From Roseovarius sp. TE539 (lineage in GTDB: Bacteria; Pseudomonadota; Alphaproteobacteria; Rhodobacterales; Rhodobacteraceae): DNA of 64,000 nucleotides. Where the stretch lies: the NCBI RefSeq assembly GCF_003298505.1, contig NZ_QNGB01000011.1, forward strand, positions 1-64,000, in the 5' to 3' direction. Below the pieces are notes generated by a model. The model was not told the origin of the DNA, did no database searches, and saw only the letters and a list, made by a program, of their open reading frames with translations. Position numbers and translations under genes: made by a program. Of this stretch, positions 38,498-48,631 are shown piece after piece; position 1 is the stretch's first letter, and every line of letters begins with the position of its first letter.

Positions 38498-38514
38498 GGA
38501 TCGTTTTGCGATCC
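38498..38514 (-). other. Short hairpin in the murB-ddl gap
   Basis: ggatcg (38498-38503) and cgatcc (38509-38514) flank ttttg, forming a six-base-pair stem just after the murB stop and about 20 bases before the ddl start. In the minus direction no T-run follows. It may be a weak attenuator or RNA-processing site. Confidence 0.35.
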
Positions 38515-38518
38515 TTGT

Positions 38519-39478
38519 CTATTCAAAACCGTCGCCGGCGTCTTGCGCCGGGCGGTCGGGAGCCGGTTCACCGACCCTCATGATTTCCCAGACTAACTCT
38601 ATTCCGCTGCTTTGGAAAACCCTTTTTCGCACCTCCTCGCCCAGGGCTTCGAGGTCGGCGGCGGTGGCCGTTCCCGTGTTGACAAGAAAATTCGGATGCT
38701 TCGCGCTCATCTGCGCGCCACCGAGTCGCGCCCCGCGCATCCCGGCATCCTCGATCACTTTCCAGGCCTTCAGATCATGCACATCATCGGCGCGGCCGGT
38801 CGAGGAATAACCGGCCGGATTACGAAAGGTGGATCCGGCCGTGCGCTCCCTCGTCGGTTGTGTCTCGTCCCGCTTCGCCAGTTGCGCAGCCATCTTCGCA
38901 TCAAGCGCATCGGGGTCGCCCGCCGGCCCCTCGAACACCGCCCGCGTGACGATCCAGCCGTGCGGCAGATCGGTGTGCCTGTAGCGGAAATTCAGGTCCG
39001 AAGCCGTCAGCGTCACGATGTCGCCCGACCGGGTCACCGCCTCCGCCTCGACGAACACATCCGCGATGTAGGTTCCGTAACACCCGGCGTTCATGCACAC
39101 CGCCCCGCCAACAGCCCCCGGAATGGTCCGCAGGAAGGTCAGGTCGATCCCGGCCTGTGCCGCATGTCGCGCAACATGGGCGTCCAGCGCGGCCGCCCCC
39201 GCGATGACCCGGTTGCCCTCGATACTGATGCTGTTGAACCCGCGGCCCAGACGGACCACCACCGCGCGCAAGCCGCCGTCGCGCACGATCAGGTTGGAGC
39301 CCACACCGATCGGAAACACCACGACGTCCTCGTCAAGCGCGGCAAGGAACCGGGACAGGTCGTCGGTGTCCGCCGGTTGGAAAACCCAATCCGCCGGCCC
39401 ACCGACACGCAGCCAGGTAAGATCGCAAAGCGGCCGGTCTGCGGTCAGTCTGCCGCGGGGCGTGGGCAATCGGGTCAT
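38519..39478 (-). CDS. murB: UDP-N-acetylenolpyruvoylglucosamine reductase
   Basis: A 319-residue FAD enzyme reducing enolpyruvyl-UDP-GlcNAc to UDP-MurNAc. [18 protein letters not shown] and [20 protein letters not shown] bind [22 protein letters not shown] is the family signature; [10 protein letters not shown] contains the catalytic Ser; WEIMRVG near the end holds the second Glu. Type I by the loop pattern. The ATG at 39478 is preferred over 39529, whose extra residues do not match the family. Confidence 0.96.
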   Translation of the reverse strand: MTRLPTPRGRLTADRPLCDLTWLRVGGPADWVFQPADTDDLSRFLAALDEDVVVFPIGVGSNLIVRDGGLRAVVVRLGRGFNSISIEGNRVIAGAAALDAHVARHAAQAGIDLTFLRTIPGAVGGAVCMNAGCYGTYIADVFVEAEAVTRSGDIVTLTASDLNFRYRHTDLPHGWIVTRAVFEGPAGDPDALDAKMAAQLAKRDETQPTRERTAGSTFRNPAGYSSTGRADDVHDLKAWKVIEDAGMRGARLGGAQMSAKHPNFLVNTGTATAADLEALGEEVRKRVFQSSGIELVWEIMRVGEPAPDRPAQDAGDGFE

Positions 39479-39652
39479 GCGCCGGTTTTGCCCGCAGCGG
39501 GCAGCAAGGTAAAGTCCCGGTCCCGCCATCCGGGTGAAAAGCAGCGTCCACAGGCCCGGGCTTGGCGTGCAAGGGCCGAACCATCAAGCGTCGGGCCGAT
39601 CCGAGATCCGGTTTTGCCTGCCGCACAGTCGTCGTTGAGAAAATCGTTCCAG

Positions 39653-39925
39653 CTATGTCCTCCGGCGCCGCCACCAGCCGATCACACCCCCTGCCAGAAC
39701 TCCGAGAGCACCGGGCGCGGCCATCAGAAATGCGAGGATCGCATACCCGATTCCATCCCAACCCCGAACCTGGCGTCCCTGCCATACAGCCCAGACCATG
39801 ACTGCAATCAGCAGCAGCGCCAAAACCGGCACGGCCCAGCCAATGCCATGGCGCATTGCGAGAACCCCGATGATCAACGGGATCACGAAACACAGGACCG
39901 GAACGACATAGACCATGAAGGCCAT
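39653..39925 (-). CDS. Small hypothetical membrane protein
   Basis: A 90-residue protein with three hydrophobic helices (VYVVPVLCFVIPLIIGVLAM, WAVPVLALLLIAVMVWAVWQ, YAILAFLMAAPGALGVLAGG) and an Arg-rich end (WWRRRRT). I do not recognise a family. It sits inside the cell-wall gene cluster between murB and the DUF2484 gene, in the same direction. Confidence 0.6.
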   Translation of the reverse strand: MAFMVYVVPVLCFVIPLIIGVLAMRHGIGWAVPVLALLLIAVMVWAVWQGRQVRGWDGIGYAILAFLMAAPGALGVLAGGVIGWWRRRRT

Positions 39926-40047
39926 TATTCACCGGGACCGGATCAAGTCCAGTCAAATTGCGCCTTCGCAAGAACCTCCGCGCGGCTCAGCGTGTTGCGA
40001 CGGCAGACAGCCCGCGGAGGCCGATGGCGGGCGCAGGCTTCACGACA

Positions 40048-40323
40048 TCAGAGATCACGATACCAGATGACACCCGTCACCGCACCGATTGCCATCCCAG
40101 CGAGCAGCCCCGGCGCCATTGAAACCAGTAAAAGCGCGATCCTGCCCTCCAGAGCCAGGGTTTTCAGCGCACCCAACACGCCGGCCGGGGCGAAAAGGAA
40201 GGCAAGTCTGGTGATCGCCACGCGCCGCCGCTCGCGCCATTCATTCAGGCAGGCGAATGTCCAGGGTCCGGTCAGGACCGCGGCGAGAAGCATCATGGCC
40301 ACCTGTGACAAGGCGCTCGTCAT
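40048..40323 (-). CDS. Small hypothetical membrane protein
   Basis: About 91 residues from the ATG at 40323, which follows GGAG by 6 nt. A GTG at 40413 would add 30 residues and touch the DUF2484 stop, but has a weaker ribosome site. Two or three hydrophobic helices (VAMMLLAAVLTGPWTFACLN; LLVSMAPGLLAGMAIGAVTG) separated by a basic stretch NEWRERRRV. No family recognised; part of the murC-murB interval. Confidence 0.55.
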   Translation of the reverse strand: MTSALSQVAMMLLAAVLTGPWTFACLNEWRERRRVAITRLAFLFAPAGVLGALKTLALEGRIALLLVSMAPGLLAGMAIGAVTGVIWYRDL

Positions 40324-40409
40324 ACCGGTCTCCAGCCTTTCCAACTCTCCTTCACGTCCGACCTCCGCGTGGCCGAGGGGAGCCGTGACCCGCCGCCGGA
40401 TATCGTCCC

Positions 40410-40655
40410 TCACCGCCGCCTAGAAACCAGCCGCCACAGCCGGATCATGGGCCACCGCAGTACCGACATCGCGGCAACAAGGCACAAAAGCCCGGCTACC
40501 GGCCCGGTCTGGTAGGTCACGAATCCCAGGATCGGCACACCGATGGCGATCAGGAGATAGGCGTTTGTCCAGTGCCTGTCGCGGCTGGGAAACATCGCGA
40601 TAACGTTGGCAAGGATCGCCCACAGGAATGCAAGTATCAGCGAAATCGGCATCAT
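40410..40655 (-). CDS. DUF2484-family small membrane protein
   Basis: An 81-residue protein with hydrophobic segments ISLILAFLWAILANVIAMF, NAYLLIAIGVPILGFVTYQ and a C-terminal basic tail (LWRLVSRRR). This matches the short DUF2484 proteins that lie between murC and murB in Rhodobacterales. The start overlaps the permease stop as ATGA. Function unknown; the conserved position hints at envelope biogenesis. Confidence 0.75.
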   Translation of the reverse strand: MMPISLILAFLWAILANVIAMFPSRDRHWTNAYLLIAIGVPILGFVTYQTGPVAGLLCLVAAMSVLRWPMIRLWRLVSRRR

Positions 40656-41839
40656 TTCCCCGCGAATGTCATTGCCAGGGCCATCAGCGCGGCCACGAGT
40701 CCGAACACCGGCACCCCCATCGGGACCATGAAGGGCGCCTCCGGTTCGCGGCGCTTCATCGAGATGAGGGCCGCGTTCACAAGAACGAAACCCACCAGCA
40801 AGACGGTGGACGTGACCTCGGCCAACCGCGCGACGGGAAGGGCCAGCGCCCCGATGATCACCGCGGACCCGACCATGACAGTTGCCAGCACCGGGGTCCC
40901 GAAACGCGGGTGGGCATGATGAAACATCGAGAACGCATCGGAGCGTCGGCCCAGTCCGAACAAGACCCGCGCGGCCATCACCATCTGCGCCAGAACTCCG
41001 TTCAGGGCCGCGGCCACCGCTATTAGCGCGAGAAACGCGCCCCCGCCGCCATGCGCGGCCTGCCAGACAAGTTGCAAGGGGCGTTCGCTCGAACCAAGCT
41101 GCCCCAGCGGAACAACGCGCACGGCGGCGATCGTGACCGCCACGTAAAGCGTGATCGTGATGACCAGCGACCAGAGGATCGCGCGCGGCAGGTTGCGCAC
41201 GGGATCCGGGGTTTCTTCGGCCATGTTGACGATGTCCTCGAACCCGATGAAGGCAAAGAAGGCCAGAACCGCGCCGGCGCCGATGCCCGTCCAGACAATC
41301 GGCCCGGGAGCAGTGAAATCCGCCGTGGCCGGCGCGGTGAACCCTGCCGAAACGACCATGACGAGCCCAAAGACTTCGAGCGCGGTGAAAATCGCTGCCA
41401 GGGCAAGGCTTTCCAGGACACCGACCACGGCCACCCCCAGAAGGACGAGCCCTATGAAGATCACCGTCAAGGTGAAGGGCAAATCCAGAACGGCCAGTAA
41501 ATAGCCTGTCCCGCCACGCAGAACCGCGGCGGCCGAAACGGTGCCAGCTATCACGATCCCGAGTCCCACGACGATGCCGAGAGAGGGCGCTTTCAACCCC
41601 TTTGCCACGTACACGGCCTCGCCCGCCGCCTCGGGCAGACGGGTCGAGAATTCCGCATAGGCAAGAGCCGTCGGCGCGGCAACCAGCCCCGCCACCAGAA
41701 AAGCGAGCGGTGCCCATATACCGGCATCACCAACCACCGCCCCCACAAGCACGTAGATGCCCGCCCCAACCATGACTCCCACCCCATAGGTGGTCAAAAG
41801 GACCGGTCCTATGCGGCGTTTGAGTGCATCGTCAGGCAT
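40652..41839 (-). CDS. APC-superfamily amino acid permease
   Basis: A 395-residue inner-membrane protein with about 11-12 helices. GVGVMVGAGIYVLVGAVVGD in helix 1 is the APC signature, with IGFEDIVNMAEETPDPVRNL marking the conserved loop after helix 6. Lacks the extra C-terminal helices of the longest family members. Start at 41839 follows GGGGAG. It lies only 4 bases after murC and overlaps the DUF2484 gene, so it is transcribed with the cell-wall genes. Substrate unknown; an amino acid used in peptidoglycan is possible. Confidence 0.88.
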   Translation of the reverse strand: MPDDALKRRIGPVLLTTYGVGVMVGAGIYVLVGAVVGDAGIWAPLAFLVAGLVAAPTALAYAEFSTRLPEAAGEAVYVAKGLKAPSLGIVVGLGIVIAGTVSAAAVLRGGTGYLLAVLDLPFTLTVIFIGLVLLGVAVVGVLESLALAAIFTALEVFGLVMVVSAGFTAPATADFTAPGPIVWTGIGAGAVLAFFAFIGFEDIVNMAEETPDPVRNLPRAILWSLVITITLYVAVTIAAVRVVPLGQLGSSERPLQLVWQAAHGGGGAFLALIAVAAALNGVLAQMVMAARVLFGLGRRSDAFSMFHHAHPRFGTPVLATVMVGSAVIIGALALPVARLAEVTSTVLLVGFVLVNAALISMKRREPEAPFMVPMGVPVFGLVAALMALAMTFAGK

Positions 41840-41843
41840 CAAG

Positions 41844-43241
41844 CTACTCCCCGAGAATTTCCGGCAGGTTGTTGGCCCAGACGCTGATCGTGCCGGCGCC
41901 GAGACAGACCACCATGTCACCCGGCTGCGCCTCGGCACGGACCAGACGGGCCAGGTCCGCCTCGGTCTCGATCGGATGCGCCGCGCGATGACCGTGGCGA
42001 ACCAGACCAGCCACGAGATCGTCGCGGCTTGCCCCCGGTACCGGCGCCTCTCCGGCGGCATAGACCTCGGCAATGCCCACTACGTCCGCATCGTTGAAAC
42101 AGGCGCAGAAGTCATCAAAAAGGGTGCTCAGGCGGGAATAGCGATGTGGCTGATGCACGGCGATAACGCGCCCTTCGGTGGCCTGCCGCGCGGCCCGCAG
42201 GACCGCCGCGATCTCGACCGGGTGGTGGCCGTAATCGTCGATTATGGTGATACCGTTGACCTCGCCGACCCTGGTGAAACGTCGGTTTACGCCCCCGAAT
42301 TCGGCAAGCGCCTCGCGGATCTGTTCACGTTTCATGCCCAGGTGCCGGGCCACGGCCACCGCCGCGAGGCAATTGCTGACATTGTGGTCGCCGGGCATCG
42401 GCAAGCTGCACCCGTCGATCCGCTTGCCCTCCGCCTGAAGCCGGATGTCGAAATGCGCGATGCCGTTTCGATACCGCAGATTCCGTGCTCGCACGTCGGC
42501 CTGCGCGTTGAAACCATAGCTTACGACACGCCGGTCCGTGATCCTTCCGACCAGCGCCTGTACCTCGGGATGGTCGGTGCAGCAAACAGCAAGCCCGTAG
42601 AACGGTATGTTGCTCACGAAGTCATGGAACCCGCGCCGAAGCGATTCGAAATCACCCCAATGTTCCATATGCTCGGGGTCGATATTGGTGACGATCGCGA
42701 TGGTGGCGGGCAGTCGGTTGAAGGTGCCGTCGCTTTCATCCGCCTCCACGACCATCCATTCGCCGCCCCCCACCCGCGCATTCGACCCGTAGGCATGGAT
42801 GATCCCGCCATTGATCACCGTGGGGTCGAAATTCCCATGATCCAGAAGCGCGGCCACCATCGTTGTCGTCGTCGTCTTTCCATGAGTGCCGGCGACAGCG
42901 ATATTCGATTTCAGCCGCATCAACTCTGCCAGCATCTCGGCACGCTTGACAATGGGCAGGCCGCGCCGGCGCGCTTCGTCAAGCTCTGCATTGCCGGGCT
43001 TTATGGCGCTGGAGATGACAACAACCTCGGCATCCAAGAGATTGTCGGCGTTCTGACCCACAAAGATCCTCGCACCGGCCCGCGCAAGCCGCCGTGTCAG
43101 ATCCGATTGTTTCAGGTCGGACCCCTGCACATCATACCCATGGTTGAGAAGAACTTCGGCTATGCCGGACATCCCGATCCCGCCGATACCGACGAAATGG
43201 ATCGGGCCGACATCACCGGGAAGCTTGGTTGCCGCATTCAT
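41844..43241 (-). CDS. murC: UDP-N-acetylmuramate--L-alanine ligase
   Basis: A 465-residue Mur ligase. [20 protein letters not shown] binds [23 protein letters not shown] is the ATP loop, [12 protein letters not shown] carries the metal-binding Glu, and the C-terminal domain has [17 protein letters not shown] and [10 protein letters not shown]. Its start overlaps the murG stop as ATGA; a longer ORF to 43313 is not needed. Confidence 0.97.
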   Translation of the reverse strand: MNAATKLPGDVGPIHFVGIGGIGMSGIAEVLLNHGYDVQGSDLKQSDLTRRLARAGARIFVGQNADNLLDAEVVVISSAIKPGNAELDEARRRGLPIVKRAEMLAELMRLKSNIAVAGTHGKTTTTTMVAALLDHGNFDPTVINGGIIHAYGSNARVGGGEWMVVEADESDGTFNRLPATIAIVTNIDPEHMEHWGDFESLRRGFHDFVSNIPFYGLAVCCTDHPEVQALVGRITDRRVVSYGFNAQADVRARNLRYRNGIAHFDIRLQAEGKRIDGCSLPMPGDHNVSNCLAAVAVARHLGMKREQIREALAEFGGVNRRFTRVGEVNGITIIDDYGHHPVEIAAVLRAARQATEGRVIAVHQPHRYSRLSTLFDDFCACFNDADVVGIAEVYAAGEAPVPGASRDDLVAGLVRHGHRAAHPIETEADLARLVRAEAQPGDMVVCLGAGTISVWANNLPEILGE

Positions 43242-44344
43242 GCGTCGCGTCCTCCATCGGCCAGCGTCTCGACCATGTCCGCCAAACGCTCGGGTGCATC
43301 GGGCAAGCCACACGACATCGCCGCATGTGCCATTTCCGCGGCGCCCTCGGGGTGGCCAAGCACCATCTCGATCTGCTCGGTAAGGGTTTCGGCCTTGAAC
43401 CGCGACTCCGGGATGACGATCGCGGCACCGGCGTTGGCAAGGCCGCTCGCGTTGGCAGACTGGTGATCATTGGCCGCCGCGGCATAGGGCACGAGAATCG
43501 AAGGTCGCCCTATCACCGAGATATCCGCGACGCTGGAGGCGCCTGCCCTGCTGATGACCAGCTGCGCCTCGCTCATCCGGGCCGCGACGTCGCGGAAGAA
43601 TGGCCGCACATCCGCAACGACACCGGCTGCCGCGTAACACGTCTCGACACGATCCAGATCCTCCTCGCGCGCCTGATGGCTGACTCGCAGATCGCGCAGC
43701 CTCCCGGCGGGCAGCGCCGCGATGGCCTCGGGAACCACATCGGACAGGATGCGGGCGCCCTGGCTTCCCCCCATGACGAGGATCGACATCGGATAGTCGC
43801 CCGGCGGAATGTACGGAGCCCCGGCCCGTTCCAGCACATCTGCTCGCACAGGGTTGCCCACATGTGCCGCTTCGACGCCGGCCGGCATATCCCCGGGCCA
43901 TATCCCGCACGCGACACGGTCGACCCGGCTGGCGAAAATCCGGTTCACACGGCCCAGCACACCATTCTGTTCGTGGATCATGCGGGGCCTGCGCAGGATC
44001 CACGCTGCCCCAAGAGCGGGGATCGTCGGGTATCCGCCAAACCCCACCACGACATCGGGGCGCTCGCGCGACATCCGCAGCGCAGCCCCGATCACGCCGC
44101 CTGCAATGCGGAAAGGCGCGAGGGCCTTTGCCGCCATGCCACCACGCGCGAAGGATGCACTGGAAATCTGCGAGATCTCGACAGCCGGGGGAAAATCGTC
44201 GGCGAAACGGGCACCGCGGGGATCGGTGCTCAGCTTCACGCGCCATCCCCGGCGCAGCATGACCTCGGCAAGGGCCTGAGCGGGGAACATGTGCCCACCG
44301 GTGCCGCCGGCAGCGACCATCACCATTGGCTTGCGCCCGTTCAT
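43238..44344 (-). CDS. murG: UDP-GlcNAc:lipid I N-acetylglucosaminyltransferase
   Basis: A 368-residue GT-B glycosyltransferase making lipid II on the inner membrane face. [20 protein letters not shown] is the acceptor-side G-loop; [39 protein letters not shown] and the donor-binding [20 protein letters not shown] follow, with [18 protein letters not shown] overlap with ftsW. Confidence 0.97.
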   Translation of the reverse strand: MNGRKPMVMVAAGGTGGHMFPAQALAEVMLRRGWRVKLSTDPRGARFADDFPPAVEISQISSASFARGGMAAKALAPFRIAGGVIGAALRMSRERPDVVVGFGGYPTIPALGAAWILRRPRMIHEQNGVLGRVNRIFASRVDRVACGIWPGDMPAGVEAAHVGNPVRADVLERAGAPYIPPGDYPMSILVMGGSQGARILSDVVPEAIAALPAGRLRDLRVSHQAREEDLDRVETCYAAAGVVADVRPFFRDVAARMSEAQLVISRAGASSVADISVIGRPSILVPYAAAANDHQSANASGLANAGAAIVIPESRFKAETLTEQIEMVLGHPEGAAEMAHAAMSCGLPDAPERLADMVETLADGGRDA

Positions 44345-45507
44345 CGCCCCAGACCCCGCAAGAGATCCCCGATCTCCCCCTGTGGCCGTTTGCGCGTGAA
44401 AGCAAACAGCATACCGACCGCGATGCCACCCGCAATCAGGGAAGAGCCGCCATAGCTCACGAATGGAAGCGTCATGCCCTTCGCTGGCAGAAGCCGAACC
44501 GCAACCCCCATGTTGATCATTGCCTGAACGCCGAACATGGCCGCCAATCCACAGCCGGCAAGCCGGGTAAAGGGATCACGCTCTCGCATCAATCTCAGAA
44601 GCGAACGAACCACGATCCCGGTATACAAGGCGATGACGATCAGCACCAGGATCAGGCCGTATTCCTCCGCTGCCACCGCTATGATGAAATCCGTATGCGC
44701 ATCGGGCAGCTTCCACTTGACCTCGCCTTCCCCGACCCCGGCCCCGAAAAAACCCCCTTCGCGAATGGCGTTGGTCGCAAAGCCCAGCTGTGTATTGGGG
44801 TCCAGTTCCGGCGACAGGAATCCGTCGATCCGACGCGCGAAATGCTCGGAACTGTCATAGGCGACCACGCCGGCGGCCACCGTTGCCAGCGCCAGTACCA
44901 GAAGCAGCGGGATCGAAGCCCCGGAAACAAAATACATCACCCCCCAGCCAAACAGCACAAGGGCGGCCTGCCCGAAATCGGGCTGCATGGCCAGAAACGC
45001 CACGATAACCAGGGCGAGGGCCAACGACAGGCTCAGACCGGGCGGCCCATTGATTTCCCGGCTCGCGGCCATCATCCATGCCGCCACCACGACAAAGCCG
45101 GGCTTGAGAAACTCGGACGGCTGAAGCGAGGCGAACCCGAGGGAATACCACCGCACCGCACCCTTGCCGAAATCTGTACCAAGCACCGGCAGAAGCATCA
45201 GCGCGAGCATGGAGACCAGAAAACCCACCACGGCAAGGCGCCGCACCAGAACCGGGCTCATCATCGAGGTCAGGAGCATTGCGGCCATCGCAACCGCGCC
45301 GAACATCGCTTGGCGCTGAACATAATGAAACGGGGCGAAGCCGTTTCGCTCGGCCAGAGGCGGAGAGGCCGCGAGACCAAGCAGAATACCGATCCCGAAA
45401 AGGATCAGCACGCTTGACATCGACCACTTGTCGATGGTGCGCCACCACTTGGGCAATACAGGCTCGCCGTCCCTGACAGGGAGCGACCCATAGACCATTT
45501 CCGTCAT
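44341..45507 (-). CDS. ftsW: Peptidoglycan glycosyltransferase/division protein FtsW
   Basis: A 388-residue SEDS polymerase with ten membrane helices that works with a class B penicillin-binding protein at the septum. [20 protein letters not shown] is the SEDS signature; [20 protein letters not shown] and [20 protein letters not shown] contain the conserved loop residues, and [20 protein letters not shown] is the C-terminal signature. First gene in the visible part of the leftward dcw cluster. Confidence 0.96.
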   Translation of the reverse strand: MTEMVYGSLPVRDGEPVLPKWWRTIDKWSMSSVLILFGIGILLGLAASPPLAERNGFAPFHYVQRQAMFGAVAMAAMLLTSMMSPVLVRRLAVVGFLVSMLALMLLPVLGTDFGKGAVRWYSLGFASLQPSEFLKPGFVVVAAWMMAASREINGPPGLSLSLALALVIVAFLAMQPDFGQAALVLFGWGVMYFVSGASIPLLLVLALATVAAGVVAYDSSEHFARRIDGFLSPELDPNTQLGFATNAIREGGFFGAGVGEGEVKWKLPDAHTDFIIAVAAEEYGLILVLIVIALYTGIVVRSLLRLMRERDPFTRLAGCGLAAMFGVQAMINMGVAVRLLPAKGMTLPFVSYGGSSLIAGGIAVGMLFAFTRKRPQGEIGDLLRGLGR

Positions 45508-45618
45508 TCAAGAACCGCCGAAAGCTGCCTCATGTCCCGCCCCTTAACGGGGTCTGTGACAAGGAGACTAGCAGGCTAATTCCGCGGTGGGAAGCGGGAA
45601 TGCCAGTCGCGTTTCGGG

Positions 45619-45647
45619 GTCATGGCCAAAGTAACACAGGCCATGAC
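45619..45647 (-). terminator. Hairpin downstream of the peroxiredoxin-like gene
   Basis: gtcatggcc (45619-45627) and ggccatgac (45639-45647) form a perfect nine-base-pair stem with an 11-base loop, ten bases past the stop of the peroxiredoxin-like gene and upstream of ftsW. There is no clear T-run; it may still end transcription before the cell-wall genes. Confidence 0.45.
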
Positions 45648-45656
45648 TGCCGCGGC

Positions 45657-46181
45657 TCATGCTGCATGCGTGCCGCGGATCGGATAATCGTTGCCACGAA
45701 TGAACTCCAGGCCGCCGGCAAGCGCGTCAAGATCAGGCCGCGCGAAGGGCGCATTCGAAATGTCCAACAGATGCAGGAGCCCCTTTTCATTGATGACGAA
45801 AACACCCGGTTCCGGGAAAGGCCGGTCGGTCTCCTGCGGCCCGCGCAGATCCGAGATATAGACGCCGAGGGCACGCATCTGGTCTATCCGCATACCGTAG
45901 CCGATTGGCATGGTCAGGCCCAGATCGTCGGCCATCGCGCGCGCCTTCTCCTCCGGGTCACCGGACACGATCACGACATCCACCGACGCGTCGTGAAACC
46001 GCGGTTGCAATTCTTCCAGCCTGGTTAGGTACTTCTTGCACAGGGGACAATGAAGCCCGCGGTACACCACGACCATCTGCCAGTCACGGCCACCCCCGGG
46101 CTCTCCCAGGGTCATTGTGCCCCCGCCCAATTTCGGAATTTCCAGTTTCGGAAAGGTTTCCCCGGATTGAAGTCCCTGCAT
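45657..46181 (-). CDS. Peroxiredoxin-like (AhpC/TSA) protein
   Basis: A 174-residue thioredoxin-fold protein. MVVVYRGLHCPLCKKYLTRL has a CxxC at the active site (the peroxidatic Cys position being LHCP), followed by VVIVSGDPEEKARAMADDLG and GVFVINEKGLLHLLDISNAP. It resembles the peroxiredoxin-like 'AhpC/TSA family' of alphaproteobacteria rather than classical AhpC. Start at 46181 follows GAGG. Probably reduces peroxides with an unknown electron donor. Confidence 0.8.
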   Translation of the reverse strand: MQGLQSGETFPKLEIPKLGGGTMTLGEPGGGRDWQMVVVYRGLHCPLCKKYLTRLEELQPRFHDASVDVVIVSGDPEEKARAMADDLGLTMPIGYGMRIDQMRALGVYISDLRGPQETDRPFPEPGVFVINEKGLLHLLDISNAPFARPDLDALAGGLEFIRGNDYPIRGTHAA

Positions 46182-46291
46182 TTGTGATACCTCGCGTTTC
46201 ATGACATTCGACAGCCTGTCCACGGAAAGCCACAACTACAAGCGCTTCACGGAAACTTGACCACCAGCTGGCGCTGAGGCAGAGGCGGACC

Positions 46292-47485
46292 ATGAAAGTC
46301 GAAACGCTGATCCTCGGTGCCGGTGCGGCCGGCATGATGTGCGCGGCGCATGCCGGGCCGGATACCCTGGTGATCGACCATGCACGCGCGCCCGGCGAGA
46401 AGATCCGTATTTCCGGCGGCGGGCGCTGCAACTTCACCAACCTGCACACCGGCCCCGGGAATTTCCTTTCGCAAAACCCCCATTTCTGCAAATCGGCCCT
46501 CGCCCGGTATACACAGTGGGATTTCGTCGACCTGGTCGAAAGACATGGTATCGCGTGGCACGAAAAGACGCTGGGCCAACTTTTCTGCGATGGAAAATCC
46601 GGCCAGATCATCGCCATGCTGCGCCATGAAATGGACGCGGCGGGCGGGGTTCTGTGGCTGTCCGCGACACTGGCCGAACTCACCCATGACGGGCAGCAAT
46701 TTTCAGCCGTGATAGATCACGCGGGGGAACGCCGCCAGGTGACGGCGCGACATCTCGTTCTGGCGACGGGCGGCAAATCGATCCCCAAAATGGGCGCTTC
46801 AGGTCTTTCCTATGACATCGCGACGCGTTTTGGCCTGAACGTTACCGATACACGCCCCGCGCTGGTTCCCTTTACCTTCCCGGACAGGCGCTTCGCCGCG
46901 CTCGCCGGTCTTTCGGTAGCGGTGCGCGCGGCGGCCGGGCACGGTCAGTTCGACGAAGCACTGCTTTTCACCCATCGCGGCCTTTCCGGACCAGCCATGC
47001 TGCAGATTTCCTCATTCTGGCGCGAAGGTGACACGATCACGGTGAACCTCGATCCGGACGGCACCCTTTACGACAGGTTGCGCACCCGTCGGACCCGTGC
47101 CGGCGGTCACCGGATCACGACCGAGCTTTCGCACCATTTTCCCAACCGCCTGGCAGATTCATTGGCCGAATTCAGCGGTGTCGCTCTTTCGGGCAACCTT
47201 GCAGATCAATCGGATGCCACGCTGCAGCGTCTCTGCGCCGGCCTGTCCAACTGGCAACTCTTGCCGTCCGGAACCGAGGGCTACCGCACGGCCGAGGTCA
47301 CGCTTGGCGGAGTGGACACGGACGGGCTTTCGTCCCGGACGCTCGAAGCCCGGCACATACCCGGACTTTTCGTGATCGGCGAAGCCGTGGATGTCACGGG
47401 CTGGCTCGGCGGGTACAACTTCCAGTGGGCCTGGTCCTCGGGCGTGGCCGCCGGTCAGGCGATAGCCGCACGCCGCCGGCAGTGA
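46292..47485 (+). CDS. BaiN/RdsA-type FAD-dependent oxidoreductase (HI0933 family)
   Basis: A 397-residue flavoprotein. The N-terminal Rossmann motif is LILGAGAAGMMCAAHAG, then the family hallmark EKIRISGGGRCNFTNLH, GQLFCDGKSGQIIAML, LATGGKSIPKMGASGLSYDI, LLFTHRGLSGPAMLQISSFW and the C-terminal FAD part AVDVTGWLGGYNFQWAWSSG. The family includes the E. coli YhiN type and bile-acid flavoreductase BaiN; the physiological substrate here is unknown. Divergent from the peroxiredoxin-like gene. Confidence 0.9.
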   Translation: MKVETLILGAGAAGMMCAAHAGPDTLVIDHARAPGEKIRISGGGRCNFTNLHTGPGNFLSQNPHFCKSALARYTQWDFVDLVERHGIAWHEKTLGQLFCDGKSGQIIAMLRHEMDAAGGVLWLSATLAELTHDGQQFSAVIDHAGERRQVTARHLVLATGGKSIPKMGASGLSYDIATRFGLNVTDTRPALVPFTFPDRRFAALAGLSVAVRAAAGHGQFDEALLFTHRGLSGPAMLQISSFWREGDTITVNLDPDGTLYDRLRTRRTRAGGHRITTELSHHFPNRLADSLAEFSGVALSGNLADQSDATLQRLCAGLSNWQLLPSGTEGYRTAEVTLGGVDTDGLSSRTLEARHIPGLFVIGEAVDVTGWLGGYNFQWAWSSGVAAGQAIAARRRQ

Positions 47486-47505
47486 TCCCGCCTGCGATTG
47501 CGAAT

Positions 47506-48318
47506 CTATTTCCAGGTCGGATGGAAACGATCTGCCGGTGACAGCGTGAAGATCTCGCACCCGCCGGAGGTGACACCGATCGAGTGCTCATACTGCGCCG
47601 AAAGGGACTTGTCGCGTGTTACGGCCGTCCAGTCGTCAGCCAGAACCTTCGTCTCGGGCCGGCCCAGATTGACCATCGGTTCGATGGTGAAGAACATGCC
47701 TTCCTCCAGCACCGCCCCGGTGCCCGCGCGCCCGTAATGCAGGACATTGGGCGGCGCGTGGAACACCCGCCCGAGGCCGTGGCCGCAGAAATCGCGCACC
47801 ACCGACATGCGGTTGGCTTCCACGAACTCCTGAATCGCGTGCCCGACATCTCCGAAGGTATTGCCGGGGCGCACCGCCTCGATCCCCTTCATCAGCGCGT
47901 CATGCGTCACCTGCAACAGCCGTTCTGCCTTGCGGCTGAGCTTTCCGGCCACGAACATCCGGCTCGTGTCGCCAAACCAGCCGTCGACGATAACGGTGAC
48001 GTCGATATTCAGGATGTCCCCGTCCTTGAGCTGTTTGTCCCCGGGAATCCCGTGGCACACCACGTGGTTCACACTGATGCAGCTTGCGTGCCTGTACCCC
48101 TTGTAACCGATCGTGGCCGATGTGGCACCGGCTGCCTCGACCTTGTTCTCGATCATCCGGTCCAGCTCGCCGGTCGTCTGACCGGGCCTCACGTGTTCGG
48201 CTATCTCGTCAAGTATGCGCGCCGCCAATTCCCCCGCGCGGTGCATTCCGGCGAAATCCCCGGCCTCGTGGATGCGGATGCCGTCCTTGGTCACGCGTCC
48301 GCGGTGCTGTTGCTTCAC
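47506..48318 (-). CDS. map: Type I methionine aminopeptidase
   Basis: A 270-residue enzyme removing N-terminal Met from new proteins. Metal ligands are visible: Asp in GDILNIDVTVIVDGWFGDTS, His in DFCGHGLGRVFHAPPNV, and Glu in FFTIEPMVNLG and SAQYEHSIGV. NHVVCHGIPGDK is the usual substrate segment. GTG start at 48318 follows GGAGG. Convergent with the flavoprotein gene. Confidence 0.95.
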   Translation of the reverse strand: MKQQHRGRVTKDGIRIHEAGDFAGMHRAGELAARILDEIAEHVRPGQTTGELDRMIENKVEAAGATSATIGYKGYRHASCISVNHVVCHGIPGDKQLKDGDILNIDVTVIVDGWFGDTSRMFVAGKLSRKAERLLQVTHDALMKGIEAVRPGNTFGDVGHAIQEFVEANRMSVVRDFCGHGLGRVFHAPPNVLHYGRAGTGAVLEEGMFFTIEPMVNLGRPETKVLADDWTAVTRDKSLSAQYEHSIGVTSGGCEIFTLSPADRFHPTWK

Positions 48319-48631
48319 GCCTTGCCTCCATTCGCCTTGCCGGCCACGTCTTTAGCCATAATCAAAGACAGAGGCCAGTGCCCCGACCCGACCAAGGGCG
48401 AGTTCGGGGCCCGATAAGAACCCGAAAAGCGCGTGTCGCCCGCCGGACCGGCAGGCTAAGCCCGGAGACGGGAAACGGCAAGGGGGGTGATTCGGCCCGC
48501 CCCGGCGCCTTCCATCGCTGCATTCGCCGTCCGGCAGCCCTTGTGCCCGATACGGAGCGGGACAATAGCCGCCCTGCTGCGCCTCGACCCCCTCATTCCC
48601 CGGATCGTTCGGGATGCCGCGCGAATTCCCC
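48319..48631. other. Non-coding interval between map and sfsA
   Basis: About 313 bases, very GC-rich, between two leftward genes. Open frames here (such as 48352-48565 on the minus strand) lack recognisable features and run into sfsA in another frame. I see no tRNA, riboswitch or clear repeat. The map promoter must be near its right end, if map is not read through from sfsA. Confidence 0.4.

Noticed and set aside
38612..40423. A 603-codon open frame on the plus strand
   Set aside because: Antisense to murB and the small membrane genes; biased composition and no motif.
48421..48480. A possible second B12-box-like stretch (agcccggagacggg)
   Set aside because: None of the other cobalamin aptamer landmarks are near it, unlike the complete riboswitch at 53366-53535.
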